This document shows, one piece after another, positions 23,039 through 35,253 of a stretch of 64,000 nucleotides of DNA (the first letter of the stretch is position 1; the number at the start of each line of letters is the position of its first letter). This DNA is from Heliocybe sulcata. Taxonomy: Eukaryota > Basidiomycota > Agaricomycetes > Gloeophyllales > Gloeophyllaceae. Below the pieces are notes generated by a model. It ran no database searches, was not told the DNA's origin, and saw only the letters and a list, made by a program, of their open reading frames with translations. The translations under genes and the position numbers were made by a program. The stretch is taken from positions 1,226,988 to 1,290,987 of the forward strand of contig ML213506.1 in assembly GCA_004369045.1 (NCBI GenBank), read 5' to 3'.

Positions 23039-25217
23039 ATGGAGATGCCCATTGATATGTCTTTTGAAGAAGTCCTCGACGTCGGCGACCAAGTGAATCT
23101 AGCTCCCTACGACGATTGTGACGACTATGATGTTTTGATGGATTTTGACGAGGAAAGCCCAACAAACGATGCCCTGACCGGCCTCTGTGCCCCTGAAATG
23201 ACAACCGAGGAGGACGCACAGGAAACCACCAGTGATGCTAAGAAACCAGCTGCTCCTCGAGAGGATGAAGACACCTACGACGACTCTGGCCCAGAATTAG
23301 ACACTCGGTAAGAGTTGGACAGGGTCTCACAGATTGCATATATGTTCTAAATGGCTCCAGTGGGGAAGCAATCGATCGAGTGGAAGCCCTCGTTCTATCT
23401 TTTCTGTCCCAGCTTTGCACGGCTATTTCTTCCGACGACGACGACGATGACGAGCAAAGAAAGCGTCGCCCGCGCAAGAGGATCGAGGTGGAGCTGGCCG
23501 ATCGCAGGAAATTGCTTGAGGACGGGTGAGTGTGATGTTTCGACGGTGCATATAGTTCCTGATTTATCACATCTTCTAGGTCTTATGGCCCTCGAAGCAT
23601 TACATTTCCTCAGAGGAATAGCAGGACGAGCTCAAAGGCGTTAGGTGGGCGTGCTACCTCCCGATATGACCACTTATATATATGTGACGAGGTGTAGCGC
23701 AACTACTGAGAGTCGCGGACTTGACCCATGAAGCACTAGTCGAGGACGTGCCGACAACGAAGAGGTACCCTTGAGTCGACGTTACGGGAGGAGCTGTAGG
23801 CTAATGCATGCTCAGGGATATGTACTACAAGGACGTACCGCTGTTTAAGACCCAATCAGTTGTGAACCGGGTGAGACTCGCTCCTCTCCCAGTCGCTATC
23901 TCGTTCCTCAAACGTCCTCATGATCGACCAACTATGTCCAGTTGGTCGACGACATGGCGGCTACCTTTGCCTTAGGAAGAGCCGACATGAACGTGGTATG
24001 GCTAACGACTTCATCCGTCAACAATGTCTTTGTTATCGTATAACAATCCCCACAGCGAGCCGCGTCAAAAGGCCTCTTCGCTGGTGAAGACTTGATCATC
24101 CATTTGAAGGACGGCGGAGAGATACCGGGCAATAACTCTGAGGTGTCGTGACTTCCGGACGTTCGCGGAGGCGACCAGACTCATGTGCGATTCCAGGGTA
24201 TGCTCGTCCCGGCCGGCGAGGAGGTGGCTCGTTTCGAGGTAAAGGGCAAGATTGCTTGGGTACTCATAGTTGAAAAGGAGGTCCGTCTCCTTCTAATCCA
24301 AGACTAATCGGATGTGGAAAAGACTGATTCATGTACCAGGCCGTCTTCCAGACCCTTTGCCGGTATAAATTCGCAAGCCATGCTTCTCTGCCTGGAAGAG
24401 GCATCCTGATAACGGCAGGCATAACTCCTCTCTTCTTCCCATCTGACCTGACAGAACATAGGGAAAGGGATACCCGGATGTAGCTACGCGGCAGCTTGTA
24501 AAGACCCTCTCGGATAACCTCCCTCCGACGTACGTGGGTCATGGTCGCTATGCTGGCGGACTACAATTCAGATACACGCATATAGCGTACCTTTACTCGC
24601 GCTGGTGGACGGCGACGCGTACGGTATTGACATCCTCTCCGTCTACAAGTATGGCAGTGCGAGTATGCGGCATGAACAAGAGAAGTTGGCGGCAGGGAGG
24701 GTAAAATGGCTCGGAATCAAGTCGAGTGAGCTGCACGGGTGGGTCGTCTTTACTCATATTACGTAGTCATGCTGAAACAGCTCAGGTTGGGCATCGACAG
24801 GGATGCGCTGATCCCGATTACGCGACATGACGAGAAGAAGGTCAGAGTTCGCGCAGGCTACGGGTTCTGTTGCGGCAGTTGACTCTGAGTGGACCTACAG
24901 GCTCTGTCCTTGATTCAGCGTCCTGATATCATGATGCCCAGTAAATGGAGGTGCGTACCTTCGCCTCTTTTCTTCCTTGCTCTATCTCCTCCCTAATTGC
25001 TCTGCATCCGTCTTCATCTGCGATCTGGATGTTACTATCCTCTGACGTTTATTGTGGACTACGCAGACGTGAACTAACGCACATGCTGCACCTCCGACGC
25101 AAAGCGGAGATCGAGGTCCTGATGGTGATGAAGACACCAGGATCGGCCTTGCTAGCCTATTTATCCAACAAGATTACGGATGCTGTGGGGAAGTACGGGA
25201 GAGAAGCCCAGGTATGA
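23039..25217 (+). CDS. spo11: Spo11 meiotic double-strand-break protein (Top6A family)
   Basis: Topoisomerase VI A-like protein that makes meiotic DNA breaks. The acidic N-terminus (exons 23039..23307 and 23361..23525) includes a D-run and KRRPRKRIEVEL. The catalytic motif RDMYYKDVPLF is at about 23818-23850. The second tyrosine of the pair (codon 23826-23828) is the expected nucleophile. Then come RLVDDMAATFALGRADMNV, KGLFAGEDLIIHL, a Toprim-like segment with WVLIVEKEAVFQTL (metal-binding Glu) and LVDGDAYGIDILSVYKYGS (D-x-D), LGIDRDALIPIT, and the C-terminus RRELTHMLHLRRKAEIEVL. About eleven exons join in frame without disruption. One junction (24415..24461) needs a GC-AG intron. All catalytic residues appear intact, so the gene is probably functional. 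Confidence 0.9.
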
Positions 25218-25378
25218 AACTTAATGTCCGTATCCTAAGCATTTAGAATGTTCGGTGGTATCACATCTCGTTATAATATCGAAACTTGAAGCTTAAGACA
25301 TCTGTCTACTTGGAGAAATACAAAGCTTAACGACCTCAACGACGAGGAACGCCCGGATGCCGAGGTTATCCCTCGCAA

Positions 25379-26657
25379 TTATCTACCCACTGAGGCACCC
25401 TGCTCATATTGCGGCGGCGGGTCCTCTCCCTCTGCCCGTTCGCGAGCAATCTGGGCTTCCTCCTGGTCGTGCACCTCTAGCTTCTTCTGGTACATCGTCA
25501 TCTCCTCGTGCAGAGTCGATGCGCGACGCGGCGCCATGGATGTGTTCGCGTAGACAGAGGGAGATGAAGAGGACATAGTATTGGAATGCGTCAAACCCAA
25601 GGAAGCAGGGCGCGGTCCAGAGAGACCTGAGGGTATGGTATTTGACTGGGCTAAGTTCGAGGGGACGTCGCGCTCGTGCGGGTTAGGCAGGGGACCGATG
25701 GGACCCAGGGGGGACTGAGAGCGGTCGAGCGGGTCTAGCTGAGCTGTGGTAGGGTATGGGAACGAGGCGTCGCCTGCAGAAGGGTGCAACATGGACGCCC
25801 CGAGGTTACGAATGATATTCTCGTGGGGATTCGAGCTCGTTGATCGTTGAGACTGGGCGTGCCCTAGATTTCCCATCGCGACAGAGGCGACATCTCCTCC
25901 CCTTCTCTCATGCGGACCAGAGTCCGCTGAACGCTGCGAGCCCGAATGTCCTAAGTTGCCCATTGAGGTGATCGTCTCCTCAGTCATCTCATGCGTGCCA
26001 GGCCCCGTGGATCGTTGAGAGTGTGAATGGCCGAGGCTCCGTAGGAATGCAAAGTCGGAGTGCGTGCCTGTCGGGGACGATGGAGAGATGTTGCGCGTAG
26101 AGGTGAAAGCCCTCCCCGTAGGAGAGGAGGGCGTCAGAGAGGCGGGGATGAGCAGGTCACTGTTTCTCCTTCGGGCGGACTCGTCATTCTTTGGCGGGAC
26201 TATGGGAGGCAGGGGGTCGTCATTCCTGCGTTGCTCCAGAATGGCAATGGTCTTCTCTTGAAGCCTTTTCTGCCTTCGCCTCCTGCGGCAGAGCCAGATG
26301 ACGAGGAAGAAGAGGACGAGGAAGATGACTGCAGTGTAAAGTGTTAATCCAAATAGGCCGGTCAGGTGAAGGCTAGTAAAGGCCTACCTATGCCGATGAC
26401 TATGCCTGCTATTGCTCCTTTGCTAAGACGAGCCTTTCGGCGCCTTGAGCGACATATACGATTGCAGTGGTTATCACTGTCGCTGTCGCTACTCGACGAG
26501 GAGTCATCGTCTCGGCGAAATCTGAACCTGGGGCTAAACAGCAGGATGAGTACGTCTTCAGATTGGGGAGTCGTGCAGGAGCATACCGTCGGGCCTTCAC
26601 GCTGCGTGGCCGTAAGCTCAAGAAAGCGACCCACAGTAAAGTGGAGAGCAACGACAT
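25379..26657 (-). CDS. Signal-peptide, single-TM protein with repeated cytosolic motif
   Basis: Unrecognised membrane protein. The ATG at 26657 starts a signal-like segment (MSLLSTLLWVAFLSL). A very short Ser/Asp-rich and basic ectodomain follows (DDDSSSSSDSDSDN, then RRRKARLSKG). One transmembrane helix (AIAGIVIGIVIFLVLFFLVI) spans the exon junction near 26339-26390 and is followed by CRRRRRQKR. The long cytosolic tail (~300 residues) is disordered and carries three copies of a motif, LGHSHSQRS, LGHSGSQRS and LGHAQSQRS, each followed a few residues later by HE. A fourth partial copy is LGASMLHPS. The C-terminus has a coiled segment MTMYQKKLEVHDQEEAQI. Topology suggests a type I plasma-membrane or wall-sensor-like protein, but no family was recognised. 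Confidence 0.72.
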
Positions 26658-26895
26658 GGGGCCCCGGAGCTAGAGGGCACTGTCCGAGGGGGGTGTTTAA
26701 GTTAGCAACGGGAAGAAGGCCGCTCCATGATGCACAGGTTGTGGAAGGCGACATGGACTTCTGGCGAACGCTGCGTCGCAGCCGTGCCAAGCGAAGAATG
26801 CTGGAATGCCGTACAACCCGCCTCCCCTCTAACACCGTCGGAGGCAGAGAGGTCGCCGGGCAGAGCGGCCCGTTTGGACGCGGTGTGACTCGGCT

Positions 26896-26923
26896 ACGCG
26901 TAACGTAACGCGACTAGACGCGT
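26896..26923. promoter_or_regulatory. Two MCB-like boxes upstream of CDC6
   Basis: Two perfect ACGCGT hexamers (26896-26901, 26918-26923) lie about 200 bp upstream of the CDC6 start, with near-matches (aacgcg) around them. In yeasts, ACGCGT is bound by MBF and drives G1/S genes, CDC6 among them. Function here is inference from motif and gene identity. Confidence 0.55.
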
Positions 26924-27115
26924 TCATTCGCGTACTCATCAACGCGCTACACGTGACCTCGGCTGGCGCGTTCCCATCTGATCCCATCCGTCGGAGTTTC
27001 AAATCGTGCATATTGGCTCGCGCGCGCGCCCCGTAACTCTCCATCCTGCCACCTCCTTCAGGCCTCAAGACCCGACTGCAACGCGCAAGCTTCGACAGGT
27101 TACATCCATCCGACA

Positions 27116-29115
27116 ATGCAGGCTTCAAAACAAACAATGTCTACCGTCCTCGGTAAGCGAACGTCGCGCTCCGACATCGCCAACGACGCGGTGCCGTCCC
27201 ACCTCGCTACGCCCGACAACACGCCAAACCCCAAACGGCCGAAAACTTCAGCTACTATCTGTGATGACGATAGCAATAAGGAGAACATTCCCCCTTTGTT
27301 ACTCGACGCGATCAACCGCGTCCCTCGCACCCCTCGCCGTCTTGCCCGTCGCGCCACGTCCGACTCCTTCAATTCGCCCAGTAGAAATAGTACGCGTCTT
27401 TCTCTTCAACGACGCGTCTTTTGCTTAATTATTGACAGCTCCTACGCGGCGCGCGTCCTCCTCTGACGTCTTCCTTGAAACTCCCCCTACCACTCCTCCC
27501 CAACTTCAGCCAATCCATCTACGCGTTCGCGCGCTCCTCCGTGCTACTTGCAACGGCAGTTCTACCATCGCTGGACGTCAAGTCGAACGTGACGCCATCG
27601 TGTCCTTCATCCAGTCGTTCACCTCGCCCGCCGCCCAAGAGATTGTCCACTCTACTCTCTACATCTCCGGTTCCCCCGGCACCGGCAAGACCGCCTTGGT
27701 CAATGCCATCATCAACACCATCGAGGACGAGTGCAAGTTCATTTACGTGAACTGCATGGCCCTCGAGAGCACCTCTGCGCTTTTCGCCAAGATGTCGGAA
27801 GAGCTCGGCGACCTCGTCAAGGCTTCGCGTGGCCGGAAGGCCAAGGGCAGAGATAGCAAGGACTTGTTGATGTCATTGCTCGGCAAATCCTCCGAGAAGT
27901 GGTACGTCTCTTCCTGCGTTGTTTCATTGTCATCGTTGACTCTTCCGCAGCATCTTCGTCCTCGACGAGCTTGACCACATCGCTACGTCATCTCAGGACC
28001 TGTCCTCGCTCTTCGACATCGCTGCCGCCAACACCACTTCCACAAGGATCATTGGCATCGCCAACACTCACACTCTCACTGCCGGTCCCCAGCTCGCCGG
28101 GCTCGAGTCCGACGACGTCCAGACCCTGCACTTCGCACCCTACACTGCGGACCAGATGTTAGCAATCCTCCAGACGCGCTTGTCGTCGCTGTCTGAGGAT
28201 CATTCTTCGGCTGAGGCGCTGAAGAACTTCCTCCCGAACACTTCGCTTACCTTGCTTTCGAAGAAGATTGCTTCGCAGACAGGCGATGTTCGTGCCCTCT
28301 TCGAGGTGCTGCGTGGGGCTATCGATGTCGCCACCATGGCTGCTCCCAGACCCAAGACCGAAGCCGCGGCCCAGGACGTCAACCCCCTCTCCACCTTCGC
28401 GTCCGTCCAGCCGAGCCACATCAACACGGCCTTCAAAACATACACGCCATCCAAAACGTCAAAATCCTCCGCTGTCGCTGCGGCTGCTCCTCAAATCAGC
28501 AACGAGATCATTACCAAAGTCCGAGACCTTGGTATTCAAGCGCGCCTCGTCATCCTCGCTATCCTCCTTGCCTCAAAACGCTTCGAAGCCAACCTCCCCC
28601 TCTCGGGCTCTAGCTCTTCGCCCTCAAAAACTACGAAGCGCGCGTCGCTGCCATCCTCGGCATCGGACATCGATGCTACGGCCCTTCACACTTACTACGT
28701 CGCTGTTCTTAAGCGAGCGACGGGCGATGTTTTCAGCCCCGTCTCCCGCAGCGAGTTCGCTGACCTCCTTGGGCTACTCGAGACTACCGGCCTCGTCTCC
28801 CTCTCCCTCTCCGGCTCACCGCCAACAACACCTACCAAGGGACGCAGGAGCGTCAGCCGGTCCGCATCATTCTCTGGGTTGACCAAGGGCGCAAAGGACC
28901 AAACAGTCCGTCTCGCGGCGGCCATCCGCGTGGACGACATCTTGCGTGGCCTCGGGATCTCAGAATCTCAGGATGCTGCCGGTGTCGTCGACCCTCGTCA
29001 GGAGGAGGTCAACGCTATCTGGACGCGCGAGACTGCAAGGACAGCGCGGGAGGCCAAGCAGGCGGCGGGACCCAAGAAGGCAGCGGACGTATTCGACGAT
29101 GCTTGTGAAGACTGA
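27116..29115 (+). CDS. cdc6: Cdc6 replication-licensing AAA+ ATPase
   Basis: Loads MCM with ORC and Cdt1 at origins. Exons 27116..27389, 27439..27901 and 27951..29115 close to 633 codons. The N-terminus is basic with CDK-type TP/SP sites (TPDNTPNPKRPK, RTPRRLARR, ETPPTTPP) and the destruction-type motif KENIPP. The AAA+ core has REVE-like AGRQVERDAIVSFI, Walker A GSPGTGKTA, Walker B IFVLDELDHI (created by splicing at 27901/27951), sensor 1 GIANTHTL and sensor 2 TGDVRALFEVLR. The C-terminal winged-helix region includes SLTLLSKKIASQ upstream, then RLVILAILLASKRF and FADLLGLLETTGLVSL. Two in-frame ATGs (27116 and 27137) are possible starts. CDC6 rather than ORC1 is favoured by the length, the lack of a BAH domain and the CDK sites. 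Confidence 0.94.
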
Positions 29116-29590
29116 ACGAAGATCAAGAATTTTACGTTCGCCACGAGGCATTTCTGATCTTTATCCATCACAGTTTCTATTGATACCCTTTATGACCTCC
29201 CAGTTCCCTTTCTAGCACTACCGTCCCCCATCAATTTCTTGACTCCGCATTCTGAGGATCCATGTTGTATGCCTCTGCATTGCATTTCTTCAAGTTCTCG
29301 CTCTATGCCTCCGTCATTCCGTTCTGGTTCTCTGACTCTAGGCCTTGTTTTCTTGACTTCAAGTTTGTCCATAGGCTCAAGGCCGCACACAGGCTCAGGC
29401 TGCAGGTATGGTGCATGGTATGCCCGCTTTTCTCTTCGCATGGTTATGGACGCCAGCTCGTTTTGTTCCGTGTACAACAAAGAACTATCCATCGGTGTGC
29501 AGTAGAGATTGGAATGTAACATTAGATACAGAGATTCGGAATACAACATTGGCATAACTCGGGAAAAAGCAAGTTGACGTGAGCGTGAGG
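29116..29590. other. Convergent 3' flanks of CDC6 and GCP gene
   Basis: 475 bp between two stop codons. Open frames under 90 codons on both strands have no recognisable content. Pyrimidine tracts are frequent. Confidence 0.6.
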
Positions 29591-32500
29591 TCACTGAGGT
29601 TGCGAGGAGCGGTGAGTCTTGTCAAGTTGGTGGAGGAGGTGACGAAGGCTGCCGACTCCGCGGAGAGCGGCGAGTTTGTCGGGAGTGAGCATGTCCATGT
29701 ATTCAGTAGGAATATCGGAGTCTGCTGCTTCCTTCTCGACGACGCCGCGGAGGGCTTTGATCTGGGAAGGGATACTGATCAACGGCTGTATGCGGGGATC
29801 TGATCGAAGGGCCTTACTAGATTGGTCATTCTGGTATTATATGAATTATACAAATCCTCCAGCAGAGGCGCTGCTTCGTATTCCTCCTTCCTGTTCTCCT
29901 TGCGCATGCCGGCCAGATTACACAGATCAAGCACGTATTCGAGGCATCCTCTCAAAAGATCACCTGCTCCCTTCTGCCTAGAGCGTAACAGACACGCGCT
30001 CAGAACATCGTCCATAACGGTAGAGTGATACTCCGCAAGAGCGAAGACGTCAGGGAACGATTCCTTGTCGGGCATTGATGCAGATGAGAGGCGAGAGAAG
30101 AGCACGTCGAAGTTTCCGCGGATGGCAGTGTCAAATACATATGTTGCCAGGACGGTCACGAAGGACTGGGCTACGAAACGGAAGTGGAGGATGAGCTTGT
30201 TGGAAGATGAGAAGGTGGGGAAGAGGGGTTCGGATTGCTTTCTGGTCATTCGGTATAGAGAACGGATTGCATTCTCCACTGTAAATCGTTAAGATTTATA
30301 CAAGCGAGGAACAACGGGCACGGAGAACAAACCTCGCATGAGCCGGAGGAGGAAGGCGAACATACGCTGATACTTTGTGATGACGTCCGGTGTGATCAGG
30401 ATGTCCAGAGGGTGTGGGGGTTTGTACTCCATGTACAGAAAATCAAGCGCCCTGTAATTGAGGTGAAAAGACCGCCTAGAGAATATCGGTTGCTTCTCTT
30501 ACTCTATTGCTGTGCCAAAAATTCAGCCACCTGCTAGCAGTTATTGTAAAAGGTTTGGCTCACACAGCGGATTAAGCCACCTCTCTCGGCCAGTGCCGAC
30601 AGGCAGATCTCGTATAGCGAAGCCTAGTCGAAGGTCTGCTTGTTGGAATAGACGAGCTCGCCCACTCGTCGCAGACGGAGCGTCCATATCTTCGACATGA
30701 GGCTCGTCGACATGGTATTCGAGTGAGTCCACTATCACTGTTCTTAAATAGAAGCTCAGGTCAGCGCCTCCAGGAGGCCAGGTTTGACGCTCCATTAGTC
30801 CTGGAGCCAGTCCAACGGCCCAGTTCACCTCTTCCAAAGCATCGCCAGGTCGTACAACAAGGGACCTCACAGCTTGCTTGTCACTATGGCGGACCTCGGC
30901 GTCGGAAAAACAAGCAGCTTCAAGACGTGTCCGGAAGGATTGCAGAGTCAGGAGAAGATATGACCGAAGGAGATACACGTGGTCGCGGAAGTTGAAGTAC
31001 GAAGTATCAGAGGTGAAGATCTTGAGTAGAGCCCCGGACAGGAGTCTTGTACGATCTAGAAGAGGTGTGAGAACAACGTCGCTGAGGTGGTCCAGCGTCG
31101 GGGTGATAGACGGGAGTTCGGATGGGAAAGCGGATATGAAAGCTTTGACGGAGGAGTCAGGAGTAACGGGTAGATGCGTGTCCGCCTGGAGGGTTTCGCC
31201 AGGAAGCAGGTCGAAGACCCGGAATTCTCGAAGCTCCTCTTTATACTGGCTTCTCGAGACTGGAGGGTCCTTTGGAATATCCGGACACTTAGGCTCCAGT
31301 CGTGCTATTGACTGTCGAGTCCGATCCCATGCGGAAATTATCTCGTCATGCGTCCACAACCATTGCACTTCTGAGGACAGCTCACTGCGACCTAACAGGG
31401 GATGGTCATGCTGTGCCGACTTGAGGAGCTCCAAGGATTTTCGAGCGCGGGGGATCGCATCAGCAAGTTCTGTAGAGAAGAAGACTGGAAAGGAAGACGT
31501 GAGACTGGTCATTCGCGTCTTCCCATTCTGTTCGTCATCCATCGCATCCTCCTCGTCCCCTTCATCATCAGTAGAATCGAAGAGCGGGTCCAATGCAGAT
31601 TGGCTGGCGACCGCGGTACCCAAGCCAACGGATTGACAGACGTATTTGAGGTAATCTTGCGAGATCGTCGTGAGAATAAATGCAATTGCTGCCTTGACCC
31701 GCCTATCTGCTGACCGTTCAATCGTAGCCTTTAGATACAAGTAGACGTGGGAGAGTAGTTCTTCGGGGGATGTTGGTATCGTCCTATAGCACCCCGGTGA
31801 CATTGACAGCTCCTGAATACACGTATGTCAGAACATGCGGAAATACAGTAAGGGCTTTGCTCACTCTGTGGCAAAGCGAGGCGACAGAAGTGATGATGTC
31901 TTCCACTTCTGCGTATCGGGAATAAGTCTCAATAACCAGTTGCCAATCATAGTCCAGCTCCGGAACAGGAAGACCAGTAAGCTCATCTCGAATATATTGC
32001 AGCAAAGCAGAGAGTGCGTGCATAAAGGCATGAACAACCGAACCGTCCAGCCGGTTCCTAAGGTTAACTATCAGCGATGGTGAGGCTTGGTCGGTACATG
32101 TGGTACGCACTTTAACCTCTGTGACTCGATAAAGATATCGATACGCCGTAGGAGAGTACCAATGGTTGTGAATCTTCTGACGAAGCTGGATAATATTTTG
32201 TCAAGATATGGATGCCGTAATGAAACGAAGGGACAGACCTGGCGCTGGTCTTATCGTCTTTACCGTAAACCAGCAACTCGGACCGCTCACCCTTGGGAGA
32301 AGTCGGCTGGAACGTTTCTGAGGTAGCATCCCATGCAAAAAGTCGGGATGAGGTCCCGAGCACCGTAGTTCTTAAGGACTGGAGCAGCTCTATTTCTGTC
32401 ACATAGGTGACCCCGGACTTCAGGTCTTTCAGCAGCTGTGGTTGCACACTTTGGAGTGTCAGGTCATTTTTACGAGCAGTGAAGCGCGTATCTTACTGAT

Positions 32501-32987
32501 GACGAGCAATCGCGAAGTCTTCGCTTGTTCCTTCTGATATGAAAGGCGTGCACCGGACTTTCGGTGCACGAGAGGCACGTAACGTATCCCAAGATAAGAG
32601 GCTCGGCTATGTAGAGCTGTAAGTAACGAGAGTAACGAGAGCTTTGTGGCTCACGAGTTTCCGGCCATCTCGGTTCAGAGAGACTTGGTCCCAGACTGTA
32701 CCCAGTTTGTCAAGAGGCTCAAGGATGTCGATGCCCTGGCTATTATGTAAAAAGACACCCATTTCATGATCGACGTGGTCTCGGTGTATTTCGTCTGGAA
32801 AACGTAGCTTAATAGTATCCATGATGGGGTTCTGAGGTTTGTCAGACAGCGGGGCGACATAGAATTGAGGCCGCAGTGGTTGGAGATCGGAAGGGTCCTC
32901 TTCATCATCGCCTACAGAAGGTAGACTCATTAAATCCCCTATAAGCGTCTGAGGTATAGGAATCGTGTTATCAGCGCTGTATTCCAT
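29591..32987 (-). CDS. Gamma-tubulin complex component, GCP5/GCP6-like (Spc97/Spc98 family)
   Basis: Subunit of the gamma-tubulin ring complex, acting in microtubule nucleation at spindle pole bodies. It starts at ATG 32987 (MEYSADNTIPIPQTLIGDL) and stops at 29591. GRIP1-type features: exon 2 LLSWDTLRASRAPKVRCTPF; LLQSLRTTVLGTSSRLFAWD; a helical region through 31780-32100; a large exon 31803..30541 with TSPEELLSHVYLYL and an acidic insert DDEGDEEDAMDDEQ. GRIP2 features: LLPGETLQ...PLLDRTRLLSGALLKIF; a short segment PLDILITPDVITKYQRMFAF; LLRLMRVENAIRSLYR; and FRFVAQSFVTVLATYVFDTA. The last exons give ALRGVVEKEAAD and a KTHRSSQPQ end. Intron 1 is 48 nt (splice RKL to PSLLSWD). Family is firm. 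Assignment to GCP5 versus GCP6 (fission yeast Mod21/Alp16) is uncertain. Confidence 0.88.
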
Positions 32988-33120
32988 ATTGCCAGAGCGT
33001 AGCGGTGCCACAAGAATGGACGCGGCAAAGAGAGAGACACGAGCTTACGTAAGTCGCGTATATTACGACTGCACGTGATCCCGACACGTCCCGCGGTGCG
33101 CGGCGACAGCGCGTGCTCGC

Positions 33121-33126
33121 ACGCGT
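33121..33126. promoter_or_regulatory. MCB-like box in DBF4/GCP divergent promoter
   Basis: A perfect ACGCGT about 103 bp upstream of the DBF4 ATG, within the 241-bp divergent spacer. A CACGTG-type word is nearby (about 33072). DBF4 is a G1/S gene in yeasts, which makes MBF control plausible but unproven. Confidence 0.45.
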
Positions 33127-33228
33127 CCGCCATGTCTTCTTGAGCCCGCCCACGACTATTCTTGTTTCATACCTCGACGCCTCCGACAACGGCTACTTGG
33201 CGCCGGTCTTCGTTGTCGGACATTCACA

Positions 33229-35253
33229 ATGGCCACTGCCCGTCGTCCTCTCAACTCGCGAACACTCCCTGGACAGCACCTAGCCGGCGACGACACGGTG
33301 AGGCCTGTCGGCAAGAATGGCTTACCACTGGGCAAGCGGCCTCGATCGCCTGAACGCGCTGAGGCCTTTTCCCGGTTAAATGACTCTGTCAAGCGAGCGC
33401 GTGCTTTGCCACCACCAGGCGTGAACGACAATGAGCGGAAGGAGAAAGAGCAGAGGAGGATGGAAAGAGAGAAGCAGAAAAGAGAGTTCCAGGTCAAATA
33501 CACAAAGGCGTTTCCATCTTGGACCTTCTACTTCGACATCGACACTCTGGACCCGGAACGCGCTGCCATGCAAGAACGTCTAACAGCCAGAATCCAACAT
33601 CTCGGCGGGGTATGACCTGTACTCTGGTGGCCGTGCGACGGGTGGCTAAAAGACTTAAACATTATAGCGCGTCGAAGATTTCTTCTCCAATGACATTACC
33701 CACTTGATCACCAACAAGCCTCTCCCAGCTCCCAACGATCGAACCGACAAAGAGAACACCAAACCTCGAGTCCCCGACAGATCTCTATTGGGAAGTCCAG
33801 CAAAGTTACGTGGGTTAGTCTTAACCATCCCGCCAATCCGTGTGGGCACTCATGTTGACTACTGGGCAGAGACAGGGCTGTTGTCCCATATGACGCGCTC
33901 TTATTGAAGGCTGTTGACTTTGGCATAAAGATATGGGATACTGCGAAGCTTCACAGCGTGGTGGAACGGTGTCTACTGCCTCTGGAATCGTCTGTCGCAA
34001 CAACATCACGTCCCCAGACTGCCCAGCCACCGTCTGGGATAATCAGGAACGGCGGCCGCGATCTCCAGCGCCTTCTGCAGACGGAGAGGCTTCGTGGGAT
34101 TACAACCGAACGAGACCCAACCCAGAAGCGCCACAACTACCAATACTTCTCGAAAGGGAGCTACTTCTTGTTGGTTGAAGACCTCAAGCAAGAGCTCGCA
34201 ACCATCCATGCATTGGAGTACACCATATCCAAGAGCAAGGACGGCGTAGAGCGAGGAGCCTGGCCAGCACTGCACTGCCACCCTCGCGCTCGGGGTCCGT
34301 TCGTGGAGTACAATGAAAAGGAGCAGCGGCGCTGGGAGAAGACTCAACAGGCGGAGAAGGATGATGCCAAAGAGCGGGAGTGCGTCAAGGCGAAGCTCAG
34401 ACGGGAACACAGGAGGGCGCAACTGGAGGCGCAACCCAGGCAAGGTGACCTCAGGCGGACGGTGTCCATGAACAATCTTCACCGCCAAGTGACGCAGCCT
34501 GACCTCGGCTTTGACGACCTCTTGGATTGGAAAGGTGACAACTCCGGCTCCATCAATGCGTCCGGCTACCTAGGATCTACGAGCGCGTACGTCGCCGCCT
34601 CTGGCAACAGCGTGAACATCACTTCGACCGCTGGCACGACCAGCATGGCCAATGGTCCTTTGCAGACTTTGCAACTCTCTGCATCGCTTCGCGACCGGTT
34701 GGAACAGCAAGTTACTACGTCTCTTAAGGTCGGCGCCAACGGTAGCGACAAGAATGCAAAGCTAGGCGACATGGGTCCTCCTATCGGTATTCCAGAGCGG
34801 CGTGGCCAATTGAAGAAGAGCCGCAGCACGAGCACACTGAGGTTGCCGAAGCGTGACGAAGCATCTAAACCCGGGTACTGCGAAAGTTGCCGAGTCAAGT
34901 TCGACGACTTCAAGGAGGTAAGCGGGATGATACATGCGTCCTGGCATTCTCTGACCGCCACCTTCCATACGCAGCATGTGAAGGGCCGGAGGCATCAGAA
35001 ATTTGCTATGAATGATGACAATTTCTACCAGCTCGACCGCGCCCTGTCCCGTGTCCGTCGGCGCACTCTCCGGGAGGTAGAGGAGATGAAGGCTCTGCGT
35101 GAACAGCAGCGTCATGGCAAGTACGGGGAAGACGCCGAGATGATGGGGGCTTCGTCGCAAGATGAGTGTATGGTCGATTTGGACGCCTCCGACGAAGACG
35201 AGCCACAGACTAGACGTTCTTACGACGAGGACGACGAGGGCTTTGACATTTGA
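33229..35253 (+). CDS. dbf4: Dbf4/Dfp1/Him1 regulatory subunit of Cdc7 kinase
   Basis: Activates Cdc7 (DDK), which fires replication origins. Exons 33229..33609, 33668..33809, 33872..34917 and 34975..35253 close to 615 codons. Motif N (BRCT-like) spans exons 1-3: WTFYFDIDTLDPERAAMQ, RVEDFFSNDITHLITNK, then RAVVPYDALLLKAVDFGIK and WDTAKLHSVVERCL. Motif M is YFLLVEDLKQELATIHALEY. Motif C, the Dbf4 zinc finger, is PGYCESCRVKFDDFKE joined to HVKGRRHQKFA, giving the C-x2-C...H-x5-H pattern. Intron 3 (34918..34974, 57 nt) splits the finger between its Cys and His halves. It has no stop and is a multiple of three, so retention would insert 19 residues into the finger. The C-terminus is acidic (DEDEPQ, DEDDEGFDI). 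Confidence 0.94.
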
